NCBI GenBank assembly: GCA_034509425.1
Contig: JAVTVJ010000790.1
Span: 62,001 to 126,000, forward strand
DNA from: Eopsaltria australis
Lineage: Eukaryota > Chordata > Aves > Passeriformes > Petroicidae
Direction of reading: 5' to 3'
DNA length: 64,000 bases
The notes beneath the pieces were generated by a model. It was not told where the DNA came from and did no database searches. It saw only the letters and a program-made list of their open reading frames with translations. Made by a program: the position numbers and the translations under genes. This document shows, piece after piece, positions 1-10,639 of this stretch (its first letter is position 1; every line of letters begins with the position of its first letter).

Positions 1-776
1 ACAGCAGCTCCCACAAATCTAAAAAAATGAAACCTCTTTATGTGAACACAGAGACACTTACTCTTCGGGAACCTGACGGCTTGAAGATGAAGCTCATCCT
101 TTCACCAAAAGAGAAAAGTAGTGCAGCAGATGATGATTCTTTATCCTACTCTTCAGCACCAGCAGCTGCAAAGAAATCTTCAAAGAAATCAGCTCGAGAT
201 GAGCAAGGCTCATTCCTGCTGGGGCACGATCTGCAGAGCTTCCTGAAGTCATCCCGGAAAAAGCACAAACTACCTCTAGACTCACATCCACCTTCTGAGA
301 GCTTTGGTGCTGACACCTCCCTTCATTCAGAGGGCCATGGAAGCGAGTATGAGGTTTCAGGTGTGGAGGCACTACCAGAATCTGGTTCTTCTTCTGGTGG
401 AGAGTTGGAGGCTGGAGAGCTGGTGATAGACGACTCCTACTGGGAAATCAAGAAGAAGAAGAAGTCAAAAAAAAGTAAGAAAAAAAAGGGCAAGGAGAAA
501 CACAGAGAGAAGAAGCACTCCAAGTCTAAAAAGAGTTCTGGCCACTCTCCTGTGGCGGTAGCAGAAATGAGAGTGTCACCACCACCTCCCAGTACCCCCT
601 ATGTTGTCTCTCCACCTCCTTCTGCTGCTTTTCACTCAGATGGTCAAGGTGAAAAGAGGAGGAAAAAGGAAGACAAGGAGAAGGACAAGGCTGAGAAATG
701 GGAAAAGGAAAGAGAGGAAAAGGAAAGAGAAAGAGAGAAGGAAAAGGAAAGAGAAAAAGAAAAGGAAAGAGATAAA
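1..776 (+). CDS. HMGXB4: HMGXB4 large coding exon (partial)
   Basis: Open from base 3 with no stop; ends in phase 0 before the donor GTAAGG at 777. It encodes the Lys/Ser/Pro-rich N-terminal half with (K)n and alternating E/R/K-rich tracts at the 3' end. The left border is the window edge. Confidence 0.93.
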
Positions 777-3700
777 GTAAGGAAAAATTGGAGGGAAAAT
801 AGAAATTGGGTGGCGGGTAATGGTGAATTAGGCACTCCATTACAAAGGCATGTTAAATTGAAACAAAGGATAACTGAAACCAATTATCAATGGTTTAACT
901 GAAGCATGTTTGGAAAAATGTATCAGCCACTGTGATTTGTATTTGTAGCAAAAGGTATATATGTTCTTCTGGCTTTAGCCAATAGAGGTTCTCTGGGAAA
1001 GTTATACTTAATTTTGCTTGGTACAGGTCATGTACCAAGCACATCTGCATCTTTTTCTAATGTGACTGGCTCTAGCTATTCCCAGGCAGACTTTTGGACT
1101 AGTGATCAAAGTTCCTGTAAAAAGGATTCAAGCTGTTACCTGAAAATTGAAGATATTTACTTATTTAGTCCTGTATTCAAATGAAATTCTTATTAAATTG
1201 GAGAAAGTCTCATCATAATTAAAAATCTTTGTTTCCTTTCTTCTTCTGACTAGCCAAAGAAGAAAAACATGTCTGCTTATCAAGTGTTCTGTAAGGAATA
1301 TCGTACAAATATTGTGTCTGAGCACCCTGGAATAGGTAAGAGAATAATGCAACCTTCTCTTCTCTTGATTATACACCAGTCAGATTAATTAGCAGAACAT
1401 CTTGTCTCTGTTTCAGACCAACATCTTGATTTTTACATAATGCAAAGAATCTGCCAATGTTACTTAGAATAAGGGGTGGCAAAGGGGACAGGAGTGGATT
1501 TCATGATTGTATTATAATTTTATTTTAACCAAGCTGTGAATCTAGATAAAGTACTTGCTAGCTCTTTCTTTACTTAGAGTTACCTTCATTGTGTCACTTT
1601 CCTGTAAATACACTGTGACTTCATCTTCCTGGTATCAGCTTTTTTAAAAATTTATTTTAAAGAGTAACAGGAAAGCACATTTTCAGAGCAGTGTGGAGAG
1701 TTCCAGTTGTGGAATGGCTTGCTTCCTAAATGTGTATGGATGGGCTGGTAAATTTTCTATGTTCTCTCCAAGATTTTATGATCAAATTTCTTTTAAACAT
1801 TTTTCTTCTTCCTTTCTGCCAGATTTTGGAGAGCTAAGTAAAAAACTGGCAGAAGTGTGGAAGCAGCTACCAGAGAAGGATAAACTGGTGAGTGTTTGTA
1901 TGTGAGATGTTTTTGTAAGATGATTTCTGTGAACTAGGTGCTGTCAAGATCCGCTCGTAGGAGCAGGGGTCGTGATGGTTCGTTACTTTGAATCTCAGAG
2001 TGCAAAAGAAAACAGGGACAAGTATTTTTGCTTCAATCAAAATCAAAAGCACTTTATTGAGTGCCAACAACAAGGTTATGCGATAGAGAAGAGAGAGAGA
2101 GATGTAGGAGACAGAGAGAGAGAGAGAGAGAAGAAAAGGGTTAATAGCTACCACGGCACGACGAGGTCCTCGTTGTCCGGATCTGATGGATTCCGTCTCG
2201 TCCGTAGGGAGATCTCGTAGGGATACTTTTTGAGAGTCTCTTTATAGTCTTTTCAAAAGTGGGGGGCAGGTAACCAAGAGATGAGGCAATCCCTCCAGAG
2301 GCGAGGGGCAAATGGCCAGCAGGTAGGGGAGTAGGGCCCATTGTTTTAGGGTACAGGTGCAAGTGTACAAGACATATAGTCCGTGGGCAGTCTTTTCCGC
2401 CCCGTTAGCCGAGCAGGCACAGTTCCACGGACATGTGTCAACACGCCTCTGCAGCACAGCTCTGCAGCACAGCTCTGCAGCACGCCTGGGCACCTGGCAG
2501 GCACCCCACCAGGATCTTGGCTGGACTTTATTGTGCAAAAGTCCTTTTCCCCTCTTAGGGTCTCTGGGTTTTCAGCCTCTGCTTCTGTCGATGGTCGTGA
2601 GGCAGGTAGGGATTTCTGTCCAGACTCTTACAGGTGCTCAGATCAGAATGTGCTGGCAGCATTGCCACAATGCCTTGAAATATGTTACCTCTATCCCTAT
2701 AACATGTAAAGGTGGAAAGTATGGAAATCTTGCCCTTGCAAACATAAAAGCATTCATTTTATTCTCATGGGATTGCTTCACCTGTTAGCTATGTAACATC
2801 ATTCTGCCTCCAGGTCCTGGCATCAGGTAACAGAATTACCTAATGTTATGAATCTTTCTTTTCTTACCATGGTAACTACAGATCTGGAAACAGAAAGCTC
2901 AGTATCTCCAACACAAGCAGAATAAAGCAGAGGCCACCACTGTGAAGAGAAAGGCATCATCTTCAGATGGTGCACCAAAAACGAAAGGTAATTGTTGCAC
3001 TTTATTTGCTCTCATCTCTTTTCTTGGACAGGGAAGGTAGTGTTGCCTGTGGAATAAAAAACAAAGGTCCTTACCTGCTTCACCTCCCTACCTGTTTTCT
3101 CACAAAACATGACATTTAAATCACTAGTCAAATCAACTTTTCTGTGAGAGCAAAAATTATATCAGCATTTTTCATAAAGATTTCCTTATCTGATTCGTAG
3201 AATGGTATTGGTTTTAGCAGTTTAGGGATTGAAATGTAAAATAAGAAGAGGCAGAAAGGAGGTTCTAGTGGGATTAGTTTGCTGCTAGAGGGAAGATGGG
3301 TTGTTCTTGGTTTAGCATCTCTGATACCAAATCTCCCCAGCTGCATTCAGCTGAGGTAGATGTTCTGTACATGTGAAAAAAAGTTCTGACTCCAAAGATT
3401 GTGGGACTGAGCAACAGAACTATTTAAGCATCTCATGTCTGTGACATTTGAACTTTAGTAACTAAATAGGCTTGTGAGTAAAAGAGTGAAAGCAAGGAAT
3501 GTGGAATTTCAATTTGTGTGTTTCCAGCTTCTCCAACAGGAGTGATTTCCCCTCACAAAAAATCCCCCACCACCAGCACCGTGGTGGTGCCTTCCTCACC
3601 AGCCAAAGTCCCTGAGACAGATCCTGTTGATGTAGCTGCACATTTACAGTTGCTGGGTGAATCTCTGAGCCTCATTGGACACAGACTGCAGGAAACAGAG

Positions 3701-6602
3701 GTGAGCTTGTAACCAGCAATGTCACAGTGATGTCCTGTAGTCTACACAATGCATTGAGGGGGATGATTATTTTATTTTCTTAAAAGTTTAACCAATGGTT
3801 TTCTGTTAGGAAGAGAAACTAGAAGTGGCATGCCCTGTTTCTTTGATGTATTGCTCTGTATTTTCAGTGAAATAAAAGGCCTCAGTAAACAGTAGGCATC
3901 AAAGAAAGACAGGTCCTTTGGAGCTCTAGGTGCTTGAAAGCATTTTGTAGTTCAGCAAACTCTTCAGACTTTTCTTACTGTATGTTCACCTTAGATTTGG
4001 TACTTCCTTGCTATTTAGTCAGTCTCTGGTCAGTTTCTGTTACTGTTCTACTTCTTAGAAAACTATCAGCCTTTCCCAAGAAATTTTTTGCATGTCCTCT
4101 AGTTTTCTGGCAGTATCATATTGCCAGTGCTTTGGATAGGGGCTACAATTGTTTCAACTTACCTGGTAACATTATGTCACATTTTAATGGTTTTCTACTG
4201 TTAAATGACAGTGACTCTAGGAATGCATATTCACACGCGTACACTCTCAGAACTCAGCCCAGCCTCTAAGGAGAAAACATATTTGTCTCAAATAATATCA
4301 CTGAATTTGATGAGTAGCATGATAATCTCACCCTACTATGCTTGCTTAATTTATCAACAGTGAAGTAAATGTTCTTGCATTTTGGTTTTGGTATGACTGA
4401 TTGAGATAATGAGAGGAACAACCAGAGTCCAGAAAAGCACACAGACAAATTCCCTTTCCTGAAAGTGTATCGATGACTAAAGCATTTGTTACAGACTTAA
4501 CATTTCTTTAACTTCAAAAATAAAACAACTGTTGTCATTATGACTCACGTAGTTAACAAAATAGATGGTACAAAATGGCACAGAAAATATATTACAAAAA
4601 TTTGTGGAATCAGTGTTTTATGCATCTGGCAACTTTCTGATGTCTTCTGTTGATTCCTACCTTTATCTTGCACCAGTTGGTTGCCTATGGAACTCTTTAA
4701 ATTTTTTGAGCCAGCAGTCTCTCTATGAAGCACAAGGCACAGTTTTGTTACTGTGTAAATAGTGAAAGTGGACTGGAGGAGCTGAAGATACTGTATCTGC
4801 ATGAGAATGGATAGAGTTGAGAAATAATTTCTCAATTCCACTACTCATGCCTATCAATTCTTTTCTTTCCTCACTCCCAGGGAATGGTGGCTGTTTCAGG
4901 AAGTTTGTCAGTGCTCCTAGATTCAATCATCTGTGCTTTGGGCCCGTTGGCATGTCTGACCACACAACTGCCTGAGCTGAATGGCTGCCCAAAGCATGTT
5001 TTGGTGAGTTGTTTGTGGTTATTTTCCTTCTAGCACTGTTAATTTCAGTAGAGTCCAAATAGAGTTTTTTTTATTAATCTGTTTAATGTAATTATAATTC
5101 CAGTGCAATAAGAAACTTTATCTTGGTCATGTGCTTTTATAGAGGAATATTTGTTGAAATTCTTACAGATATGACCATTGTACAATATTGTGCAACCTTT
5201 TTTCTCCCCCTGGCAACTGACCTAATATTTGTAGCATTGATTGCAGTGTGGGTGCGTCCTGTTTAAGTGATGGAGTCAATCAATCTGAATCAAATAAAAG
5301 TATACCAGTATTTTTGAAAGTTCTAATTTTCCATAAAAATAAAACCCACCTTCTAGCTGCTCTGTATCACACAAGCTGTTTTCCTTCAGTAGCATAAAAA
5401 ACAATTTGTGATCTCAGGATTCCTAATGTGATGGTGTAGGATCTTTTACAAAATAATCTCTGTCTTAAGGAGCTGCATAAATACAGTTTCTTTTCCACTT
5501 TAAGCTACTCTTAATGAGGCCTGATTTAGCAACAGCTTGTGACATCTATATAGCCTGATGTGGACATAGATTAAGATGGCAGCAGTCATCAGGAGTCATA
5601 CTTCCTACAGGAGACATGAATAAAGCAGCAAAGGAGAGGAGCAAAAGTAAAAAATACACAGTCTGCAAAAGTTAAGAGACTAAAACCAAATCTGGCAGAG
5701 GGGGCAACAGAAATGGGATATGAATTGTCATGTCATAATAGGGCAGCTCAGATGTTTACTCGTTAAGAGAATGGACTGTCAACAACAGGAACAAAGTTGA
5801 CAATTTAGTCTGTGAACACCCATAAACTGGCTCTGTGCACAAAAGCTGAGTCAGTGGGGTGTTCCCATCTTAAGCCATGGAAAAACTCCGATGCTTTTTT
5901 TCCTTCCTGCTTGCCAAGTTTATTCAGAGCAGTGACACCACATGACCAGTGGTGCATTATTGGAAACTCTATCAACTTATTGTTATAAGGAGCAATGGAG
6001 CTTTAGGTGAATTATGGCGGCTACCCTTCCCTTCTAGAAACTGGTGTTCAGGAGATGATAAAAAATATGATTTTCACAGTCAGATAGATACATGACGACA
6101 GTGGTGTTCTAAGACATGGATAAACCCCAGCGGTTGTGTTGCAATTTATCTTTGAGACAGAAGGTGGCATTGCTAAATTCTAGAATCACAACTGGTGCAG
6201 CTCCAGCTGCTCCATCTCTCAGTTAAAGGTGCTGTTCCTAAGGCCTCCTTCAGCTATCCAGACACAAGCTTGAGCTTACTAAAACACTGCATCCGAGGAA
6301 CATACAGCTGGGTCTTTTTGTCTGACGTGCATGAGAAGGATTCTTACTCTCAGAATTCTGTTACGTCTTCCAAGAAAAACTGAAGGGCACTTCTTTTTCC
6401 CATCTGACACCCTGTTGGAGGTGATCAATAGGCAGATTTGGTTATCTCATCCTATGATAACTTGTAACACAAGTGACTAAGCACCCTCACCTGTGCCATT
6501 TTTTGAGAATTTCAAGTTATTACCTGACACTAAAAACCACCAAATTTTCTTTCCCAGTCAAACACACTAGACAACATTGCCTACATCATGCCTGGACTTT
6601 GA
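1..6602 (+). CDS. HMGXB4: HMGXB4 (HMG-box containing 4), 5'-truncated by window edge
   Basis: Nuclear HMG-box protein, known as a repressor of Wnt/beta-catenin output and a chromatin-associated factor. The reading frame is already open at base 3, and the in-frame Met at 27 is internal to the family protein, so the true start lies left of the window. Exons with GT/AG borders: 1-776, 1254-1335, 1823-1887, 2882-2987, 3528-3700, 4881-5003, 6558-6602; the phases add up to one open frame ending TGA 6600-6602. The first exon encodes a low-complexity Lys/Ser/Glu-rich region with poly-Lys blocks (nuclear localisation). The HMG box begins right after it ([17 protein letters not shown]) and continues over the next three exons, ending near QHKQNKAE. 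The last exons encode a conserved hydrophobic tail ending IAYIMPGL. Order and sequence agree with vertebrate HMGXB4, and the neighbour TOM1 is the expected one. Confidence 0.96.
1254..1335 (+). CDS. HMGXB4: HMGXB4 exon: start of HMG box
   Basis: Acceptor ...CTGACTAG at 1253, donor GTAAGA at 1336; 82 nt, phase 0 to 1. Encodes helix 1 of the HMG box ([13 protein letters not shown]). Confidence 0.93.
1823..1887 (+). CDS. HMGXB4: HMGXB4 exon: middle of HMG box
   Basis: Acceptor TCTGCCAG, donor GTGAGT; 65 nt, phase 1 to 0. Encodes helix 2 ([20 protein letters not shown]). A solo LTR is inserted 54 bp past the donor. Confidence 0.94.
1942..2632 (-). mobile_element. Solo LTR, family 1 copy 1, in HMGXB4 intron
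   Basis: The element runs TG...CA (TGTCAAGATC to GACTCTTACA on the + strand) and is flanked by a perfect 5-bp target duplication GGTGC at 1937-1941 and 2633-2637. On the - strand it reads as an LTR: TATAAAG near 2245, then AATAAA near 2055, then a terminal U5. GA-rich microsatellites (about 2088-2134) lie in the presumed R region. It has no internal genes. The sister copy is at 9023-9683. The 5-bp duplication fits ERVL or some class II elements; the family name is not assigned. Confidence 0.85.
2882..2987 (+). CDS. HMGXB4: HMGXB4 exon: end of HMG box and basic linker
   Basis: Acceptor AACTACAG, donor GTAATT; 106 nt, phase 0 to 1. Encodes [17 protein letters not shown], completing helix 3, then a Lys/Ser-rich linker. 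Confidence 0.93.
3528..3700 (+). CDS. HMGXB4: HMGXB4 exon: Ser/Pro linker and C-terminal conserved block
   Basis: Acceptor GTTTCCAG, donor GTGAGC; 173 nt, phase 1 to 0. Encodes a Pro/Ser/Thr-rich stretch followed by the conserved [20 protein letters not shown] segment. Confidence 0.93.
4881..5003 (+). CDS. HMGXB4: HMGXB4 exon: hydrophobic C-terminal block
   Basis: Acceptor ACTCCCAG, donor GTGAGT; 123 nt, phase 0. Encodes [16 protein letters not shown] and the Cys-containing continuation typical of HMGXB4. Confidence 0.93.
6558..6602 (+). CDS. HMGXB4: HMGXB4 last coding exon
   Basis: Acceptor TTTCCCAG; 45 nt encoding [14 protein letters not shown] and TGA at 6600-6602, the family's usual C terminus. 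Confidence 0.94.
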   Translation, partial: SNTLDNIAYIMPGL

Positions 6603-8661
6603 TGGGAAAGCATCCTGGGATGTACTCGACCTCTGCATAACTGACTTGTGTACATGCACTATGCCACCGCTCCCAAAAGGCTCCATGTGGAGGCTTTTAA
6701 AGTTTTATATATGTATAGTATATACATAGGATTGTAACTATTTGACTTCTATTTTATGAAAAGTTGTGAAGTTAAGCTGAGAAAGCCCTTTTGTGTTAGT
6801 GGGTGAAATGTCATCCAGTCTGAAAGTATTTTGTATGAAGAATTCAGAAAACTTTTGAGATATTCACCTTAAATTCAGATTTAGTGGGGGAAGCTGACAG
6901 AGAATGGACTTCTCAATATAAAGAAGAAAGCTCTCACCTTGAGAGGAGTCATTGAAACAGGTGGCCCAGAGAGGTTCTTGACTCTCCTTCCTTGATGATA
7001 TTCAAAAACTGAATGAGCAGCCTGCTCTAGTTGGACTTGCTTTAAGCAGGGAGGTGGATTAGATGACCTCCTGATATCCCTGCCTAAACTAAAGTATTCT
7101 GATATTCTGTGGGCAGGTAGAGATGATAATATATTTTGGACCAAGGAATAGAACTGAATTCTTCACCAGCCCTATTTGTAACTCTTTTTCTGTTTAAAAC
7201 TCACTTCTTGAGGGGAAAGCTGGATAGCTTTTTGCCTCTTGGTCACTTTCTCCAATCCCTGCTCCTCAGTCAGTAATAATTGAAAGTTAGTGTCGGCTGG
7301 CTGGTCTGGTAGCTGGCATTTGAAGTGAAGACGACAAGTTTAATTTTTCCTTGTGGACTCATATTCAAATCATCATTAGCACAATGTATCAACCCATTGC
7401 ATTGGCTTGAGAGAATGAACCTCTTGCTGATTTTTCCACGGCATGGTCAGCCTGCTTTGATGGAGAGGAGTAGAGAAGCAGATGGGAAAAACTTGGATTG
7501 CTTCTACCTGTTTTGTGAAATGGCTCATCCCCCATCCCTCTCACCAGCACTATTGCAGAAGCTGTGGTGCTGCTGAAAGGCAGTGACCAGTGGCCAGTTT
7601 GAAGCAGTTACAGCCAAGTAAGGCACATGGGGGTTGACTGGACTGGTTCCCCTTCCTTCCAGCCACATACTTGGAGTTTGGTTTTCTGCTCCTCTGGAAG
7701 AAGAGCTGCAGGAGAACACTTGATTCCTGTTTAGGCTTTTGTCTGTGTGTATGTATGTGTATGTGATGTTCATATCACATGTATTTAACTTTTACCAATA
7801 TCTGTAACAAATGTTAATTTATCCTGTATATTTCTCTGTGTGTGTGTTTATATTTTTATATATACATAATTTAAAAGCAAAACTTCCTCCCTCAGCCAAC
7901 AGTGTGTGGAAAATGTGAATCAAGTTTGCCTCACCTCACTTCCTGCAGGAATCAACTCTATGTATAGTAGTAAGCATGGGCATTGTGTAAGGAAACACCA
8001 GGAAGATTCTAAGTGTTGTAGAAACAGGCTATCTTGTGAAGGTAGGCAGAACAACTGAAATATCATTTGACTCAGGCCTTATCAGCTCTGTAACAGCAAA
8101 GTTTTAAAATTACAGAAGAGGCATTTTTTACTTCCAAGTAAGTCTAGCTGTTTTTTAGGACAGTTGAAAGTGAGCTGTCCCTCATTGTGGCTGAGCCCCA
8201 AATCAGAAGTAAATTAAATCCTGGGGTGTGGAGGAGGGTTTTTCTCCCCGTGCCTCTTTGCCACATATTCCTCAGATGTACCTGTGTGAGGTAGTCTGTC
8301 CCTTAGGGATCTTTTCTCAGTGCAGTGAGGGGTTTTCTCAGCAGAGGAGACAGAAGGTTCTCAGACCAGAACACATGTTTTTTTACATCTTAGGACAAAT
8401 CCTAATGAGCCTGGAATTAGGAAGGGCCCAGGAGGGAGGCAGTCCAGTCCTGCTTCAGATCCTGGCCCATATTAAAGCATCTGCTGTTGTGAGCAGCACA
8501 AAATAATGGGCTCTTTCCAGCCCTTCACAGCTGAGAGCATTGTGAAGAGGTAGATCTGCTTTTGAAGAAACAGAAGGGGATCAGCTTTAGCTTTGTCCTC
8601 TGTACAACAGAAAACTCTTGAAGAGTGAAAAACACACACAACCCTGGTGTATTGTATTTTT
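6603..8661 (+). other. HMGXB4 3' UTR / intergenic
   Basis: No coding exon recognised. AT-rich sequence with an embedded CR1 fragment and a CA/GT-rich patch near 7740-7860. The first ATTAAA followed by GU-rich sequence is at 8662, so most of this stretch is probably 3' UTR. Another ATTAAA near 8212 could give a shorter form. Confidence 0.55.
6905..7115 (+). repeat. CR1 LINE 3'-end fragment
   Basis: Matches by eye the avian CR1 3' region: GGTGGCCCAGAGAGG, a TTCAAAA block, CAGCCTGCTCTA, GGTGGATTAGATGACCTCC, then the decayed terminal TTCTGATATTCTGTG octamer-type repeat. Sense orientation, 5'-truncated, well diverged. It lies in the HMGXB4 3' UTR or flank. Confidence 0.85.
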
Positions 8662-8667
8662 ATTAAA
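8662..8667 (+). terminator. HMGXB4: Probable HMGXB4 polyadenylation signal (ATTAAA)
   Basis: ATTAAA followed within about 10-40 nt by GU-rich sequence (TTGTACACTTTGT, TTGTGG). No AATAAA lies between the stop codon and this point. Inference only. Confidence 0.45.
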
Positions 8668-9022
8668 ATTTGTACACTTTGTATAATCTGTATCTTGTGG
8701 TATTTGGTACTATAGGGAAAACTTTGTCAATACTTAGCAGTTTTTATATTTTTGTTATTTCTTTGCTGTTTGGTCCAGATTACATTACAATTATACACAG
8801 ACGTTTTTGTACTGTACTTACAATATAATTTTTTTTTAACTTCTGGAGTATTGTTCATTTCTGGCATGTGCTGTTTTCTGCAGCTGTTGTTACTACTTGT
8901 ATTTAGTGTTTCTCAGCAAAACACATGCAATCCTAACCCTGCTAAACTCACTCAGTTGGCAGGCAAGCTGTACTGTTTCCAGCAGCACCGGTCACTTATT
9001 GCTAAGGCTCCTGCGTGCTTGG

Positions 9023-9683
9023 TGTCACGATTCACTAGCAGAAGCGGGGGTCGTGATGGTTCGTTACTTTGAATCTCAGAGTGCAAAAGAAAACAGGGAC
9101 AAGTATTTTTGCTTTAATCAAAAATCAAAAGCACCTTTATTGAGTGCCAACAACATGGTTATGCGATAGAGGAGAGAGAGAGAGAGATGTAGGGTTGAGA
9201 GAGGGGGGGAAAGAAAGGGGTTAATAGCTACCACGGCACGACAAAGTCCTCGTTGTCTGGATCCAACGGATTCTGTCTCGTCCGTAGGGAGATCTCGTAG
9301 GGGTACTTTTTGAGAGTCTCTTTATAGTCTTGAAAGCGAGGGGCAGGTAACCAAGAGATGAGGCAATCCTTCCAGAGGCAAGGGGCAAATGGCCAGCAGG
9401 TGGGGGAGTAAGGCCCATTGTTTCAGGGTGCAGGTGCAGCTGTACAAAACATATAGTCCTTGTGCAGTCCTTTCCACCCCAGTAGCCGAGCAGCACGGTT
9501 CCACGGGCATGTGTCAGCACACCTCTGCAGCACACCTGGGCGCCTGGCAGGCACCCCACCAGGATCTGGCCGGACTTCATTGTGCAAAAGTCCTTTTTCC
9601 CCTTTTAGGGTCTCTGGGTTTTCAGCCTCTGCTTCTGTCGATGGTCATGAGGCAGATACGGGATTTCCGTCCAGACTCTTACA
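9023..9683 (-). mobile_element. Solo LTR, family 1 copy 2, between HMGXB4 and TOM1
   Basis: Runs TGTCACGATT...GACTCTTACA (+ strand) with a perfect 5-bp target duplication CTTGG at 9018-9022 and 9684-9688. It aligns along its full length with the copy at 1942-2632, in the same orientation, with scattered substitutions and short indels. One difference is a single GCAGCACA-type unit here against three in the first copy. The - strand carries a TATA-like TATAAAG near 9325 and AATAAA near 9140. No internal genes, so it is a solo LTR left by LTR-LTR recombination. Confidence 0.86.
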
Positions 9684-9989
9684 CTTGGGACCCCCCAGAA
9701 GGGAGATGTACCATGGAGCACTGCAGGTGACACCAGGGCATTTGCCTTCCCTGCTGCCTCAGCCTCACCTCCGTTCAGGTTGGTAGCGTTCAGGTGACAC
9801 CAATACACAGGACTCGAGTGTGTTATGCAGGATGTCAGGCATGGCAGCGTTAGAGCAGGATTTGTGCTGGTTATTAATGTTCCCATTTTCCGGGTATGGG
9901 TGTTGGTTGATTGCAGTCTCAGCCTGGCCAGGGCAGTTGCTCCAGCCGGGAGCACGTCCCAGAACGTGCCTTTAACAAGTACCCTGTGC

Positions 9990-10206
9990 AGAGTCGTAGG
10001 ATGGTTTGGGTTGGAGGGGACGTTAACGATCATTTAGTTCCGACGCCCCTGCCACAAACAGGGACACCTTCCACAAAAATTTGCTCAAAGCCCCATGCAA
10101 CCTGGCCTGGAACACTTCCAAGGATGGGGCATCCACAACTCCTGGCAACCTGTCCCAGTGCCTCACCACCCTCACAGCAGTAAAGAATTTCTTCCTGACT
10201 CCTACG
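9990..10206 (-). repeat. CR1 LINE 3'-end fragment, antisense
   Basis: Reverse-complement CR1 tail: GGATGGTTTGGGTTGGAGGG, CATTTAGTTCCGACGCCCCT, CAAAGCCCCATGCAACCTGG, GATGGGGCATCCACAACTCC, AAAGAATTTCTTCCTGA. It abuts the TOM1 CpG-rich promoter. The 300 bp to its left (9689-9990) hold nothing recognised. Confidence 0.88.
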
Positions 10207-10539
10207 AGTACGCTCCCACACCAGGCTATGGAAAACTAAAATCCCATCGCCACAAGTTTTCCAGGATTTGGGCGCCGCTCAGGCTCGCGGGTGTTCTGCA
10301 CGAGTTCGGCGTGGCTGCAGAAAGCGGCGGAGGCTCTCGGCGGCGGGAACCCCTCGGTTTCTGCGGCCGGGGACAAAGGGCCAGCTGGACCGGGGATCCG
10401 CCGACTGCCACACCGCCCCGCCCCGGCAGCCGCCGCCCCTCCGCGCCGCTCCACACCTCGCTCAGCCCGTGGCACGGCGGGGCCGGTCCGGGCGGCGGCC
10501 GGTGGCGTCACGGCGGGGCCCGCCCCGGCCGGCGCGTGG

Positions 10540-10549
10540 GTCACGTGAG
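10540..10549 (+). promoter_or_regulatory. TOM1: CLEAR-like E-box (GTCACGTGAG)
   Basis: Matches 9 of 10 bases of the TFEB/TFE3 CLEAR consensus GTCACGTGAC and sits 39 bp before the TOM1 start codon. Function as a lysosomal-programme site is inferred from motif, position and the gene's endolysosomal role. Confidence 0.5.
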
Positions 10550-10587
10550 GAGCGGCGGCGTCAGCTGATCGCGGCGCGGAGGCGGCG

Positions 10588-10639
10588 ATGGACTTTCTGC
10601 TGGGGAACCCCTTCAGCTCCCCCGTGGGGCAGCGCATCG
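10588..10639 (+). CDS. TOM1: TOM1 exon 1 (coding part)
   Basis: Encodes [17 protein letters not shown], ending in phase 1 before GTGAGA. Invariant N terminus of TOM1. Confidence 0.96.

Noticed and set aside
526..883. - strand Phe/Leu/Ser-rich frames over HMGXB4 exon 1
   Set aside because: Complement of the Lys/Glu-rich purine tract of the coding exon.
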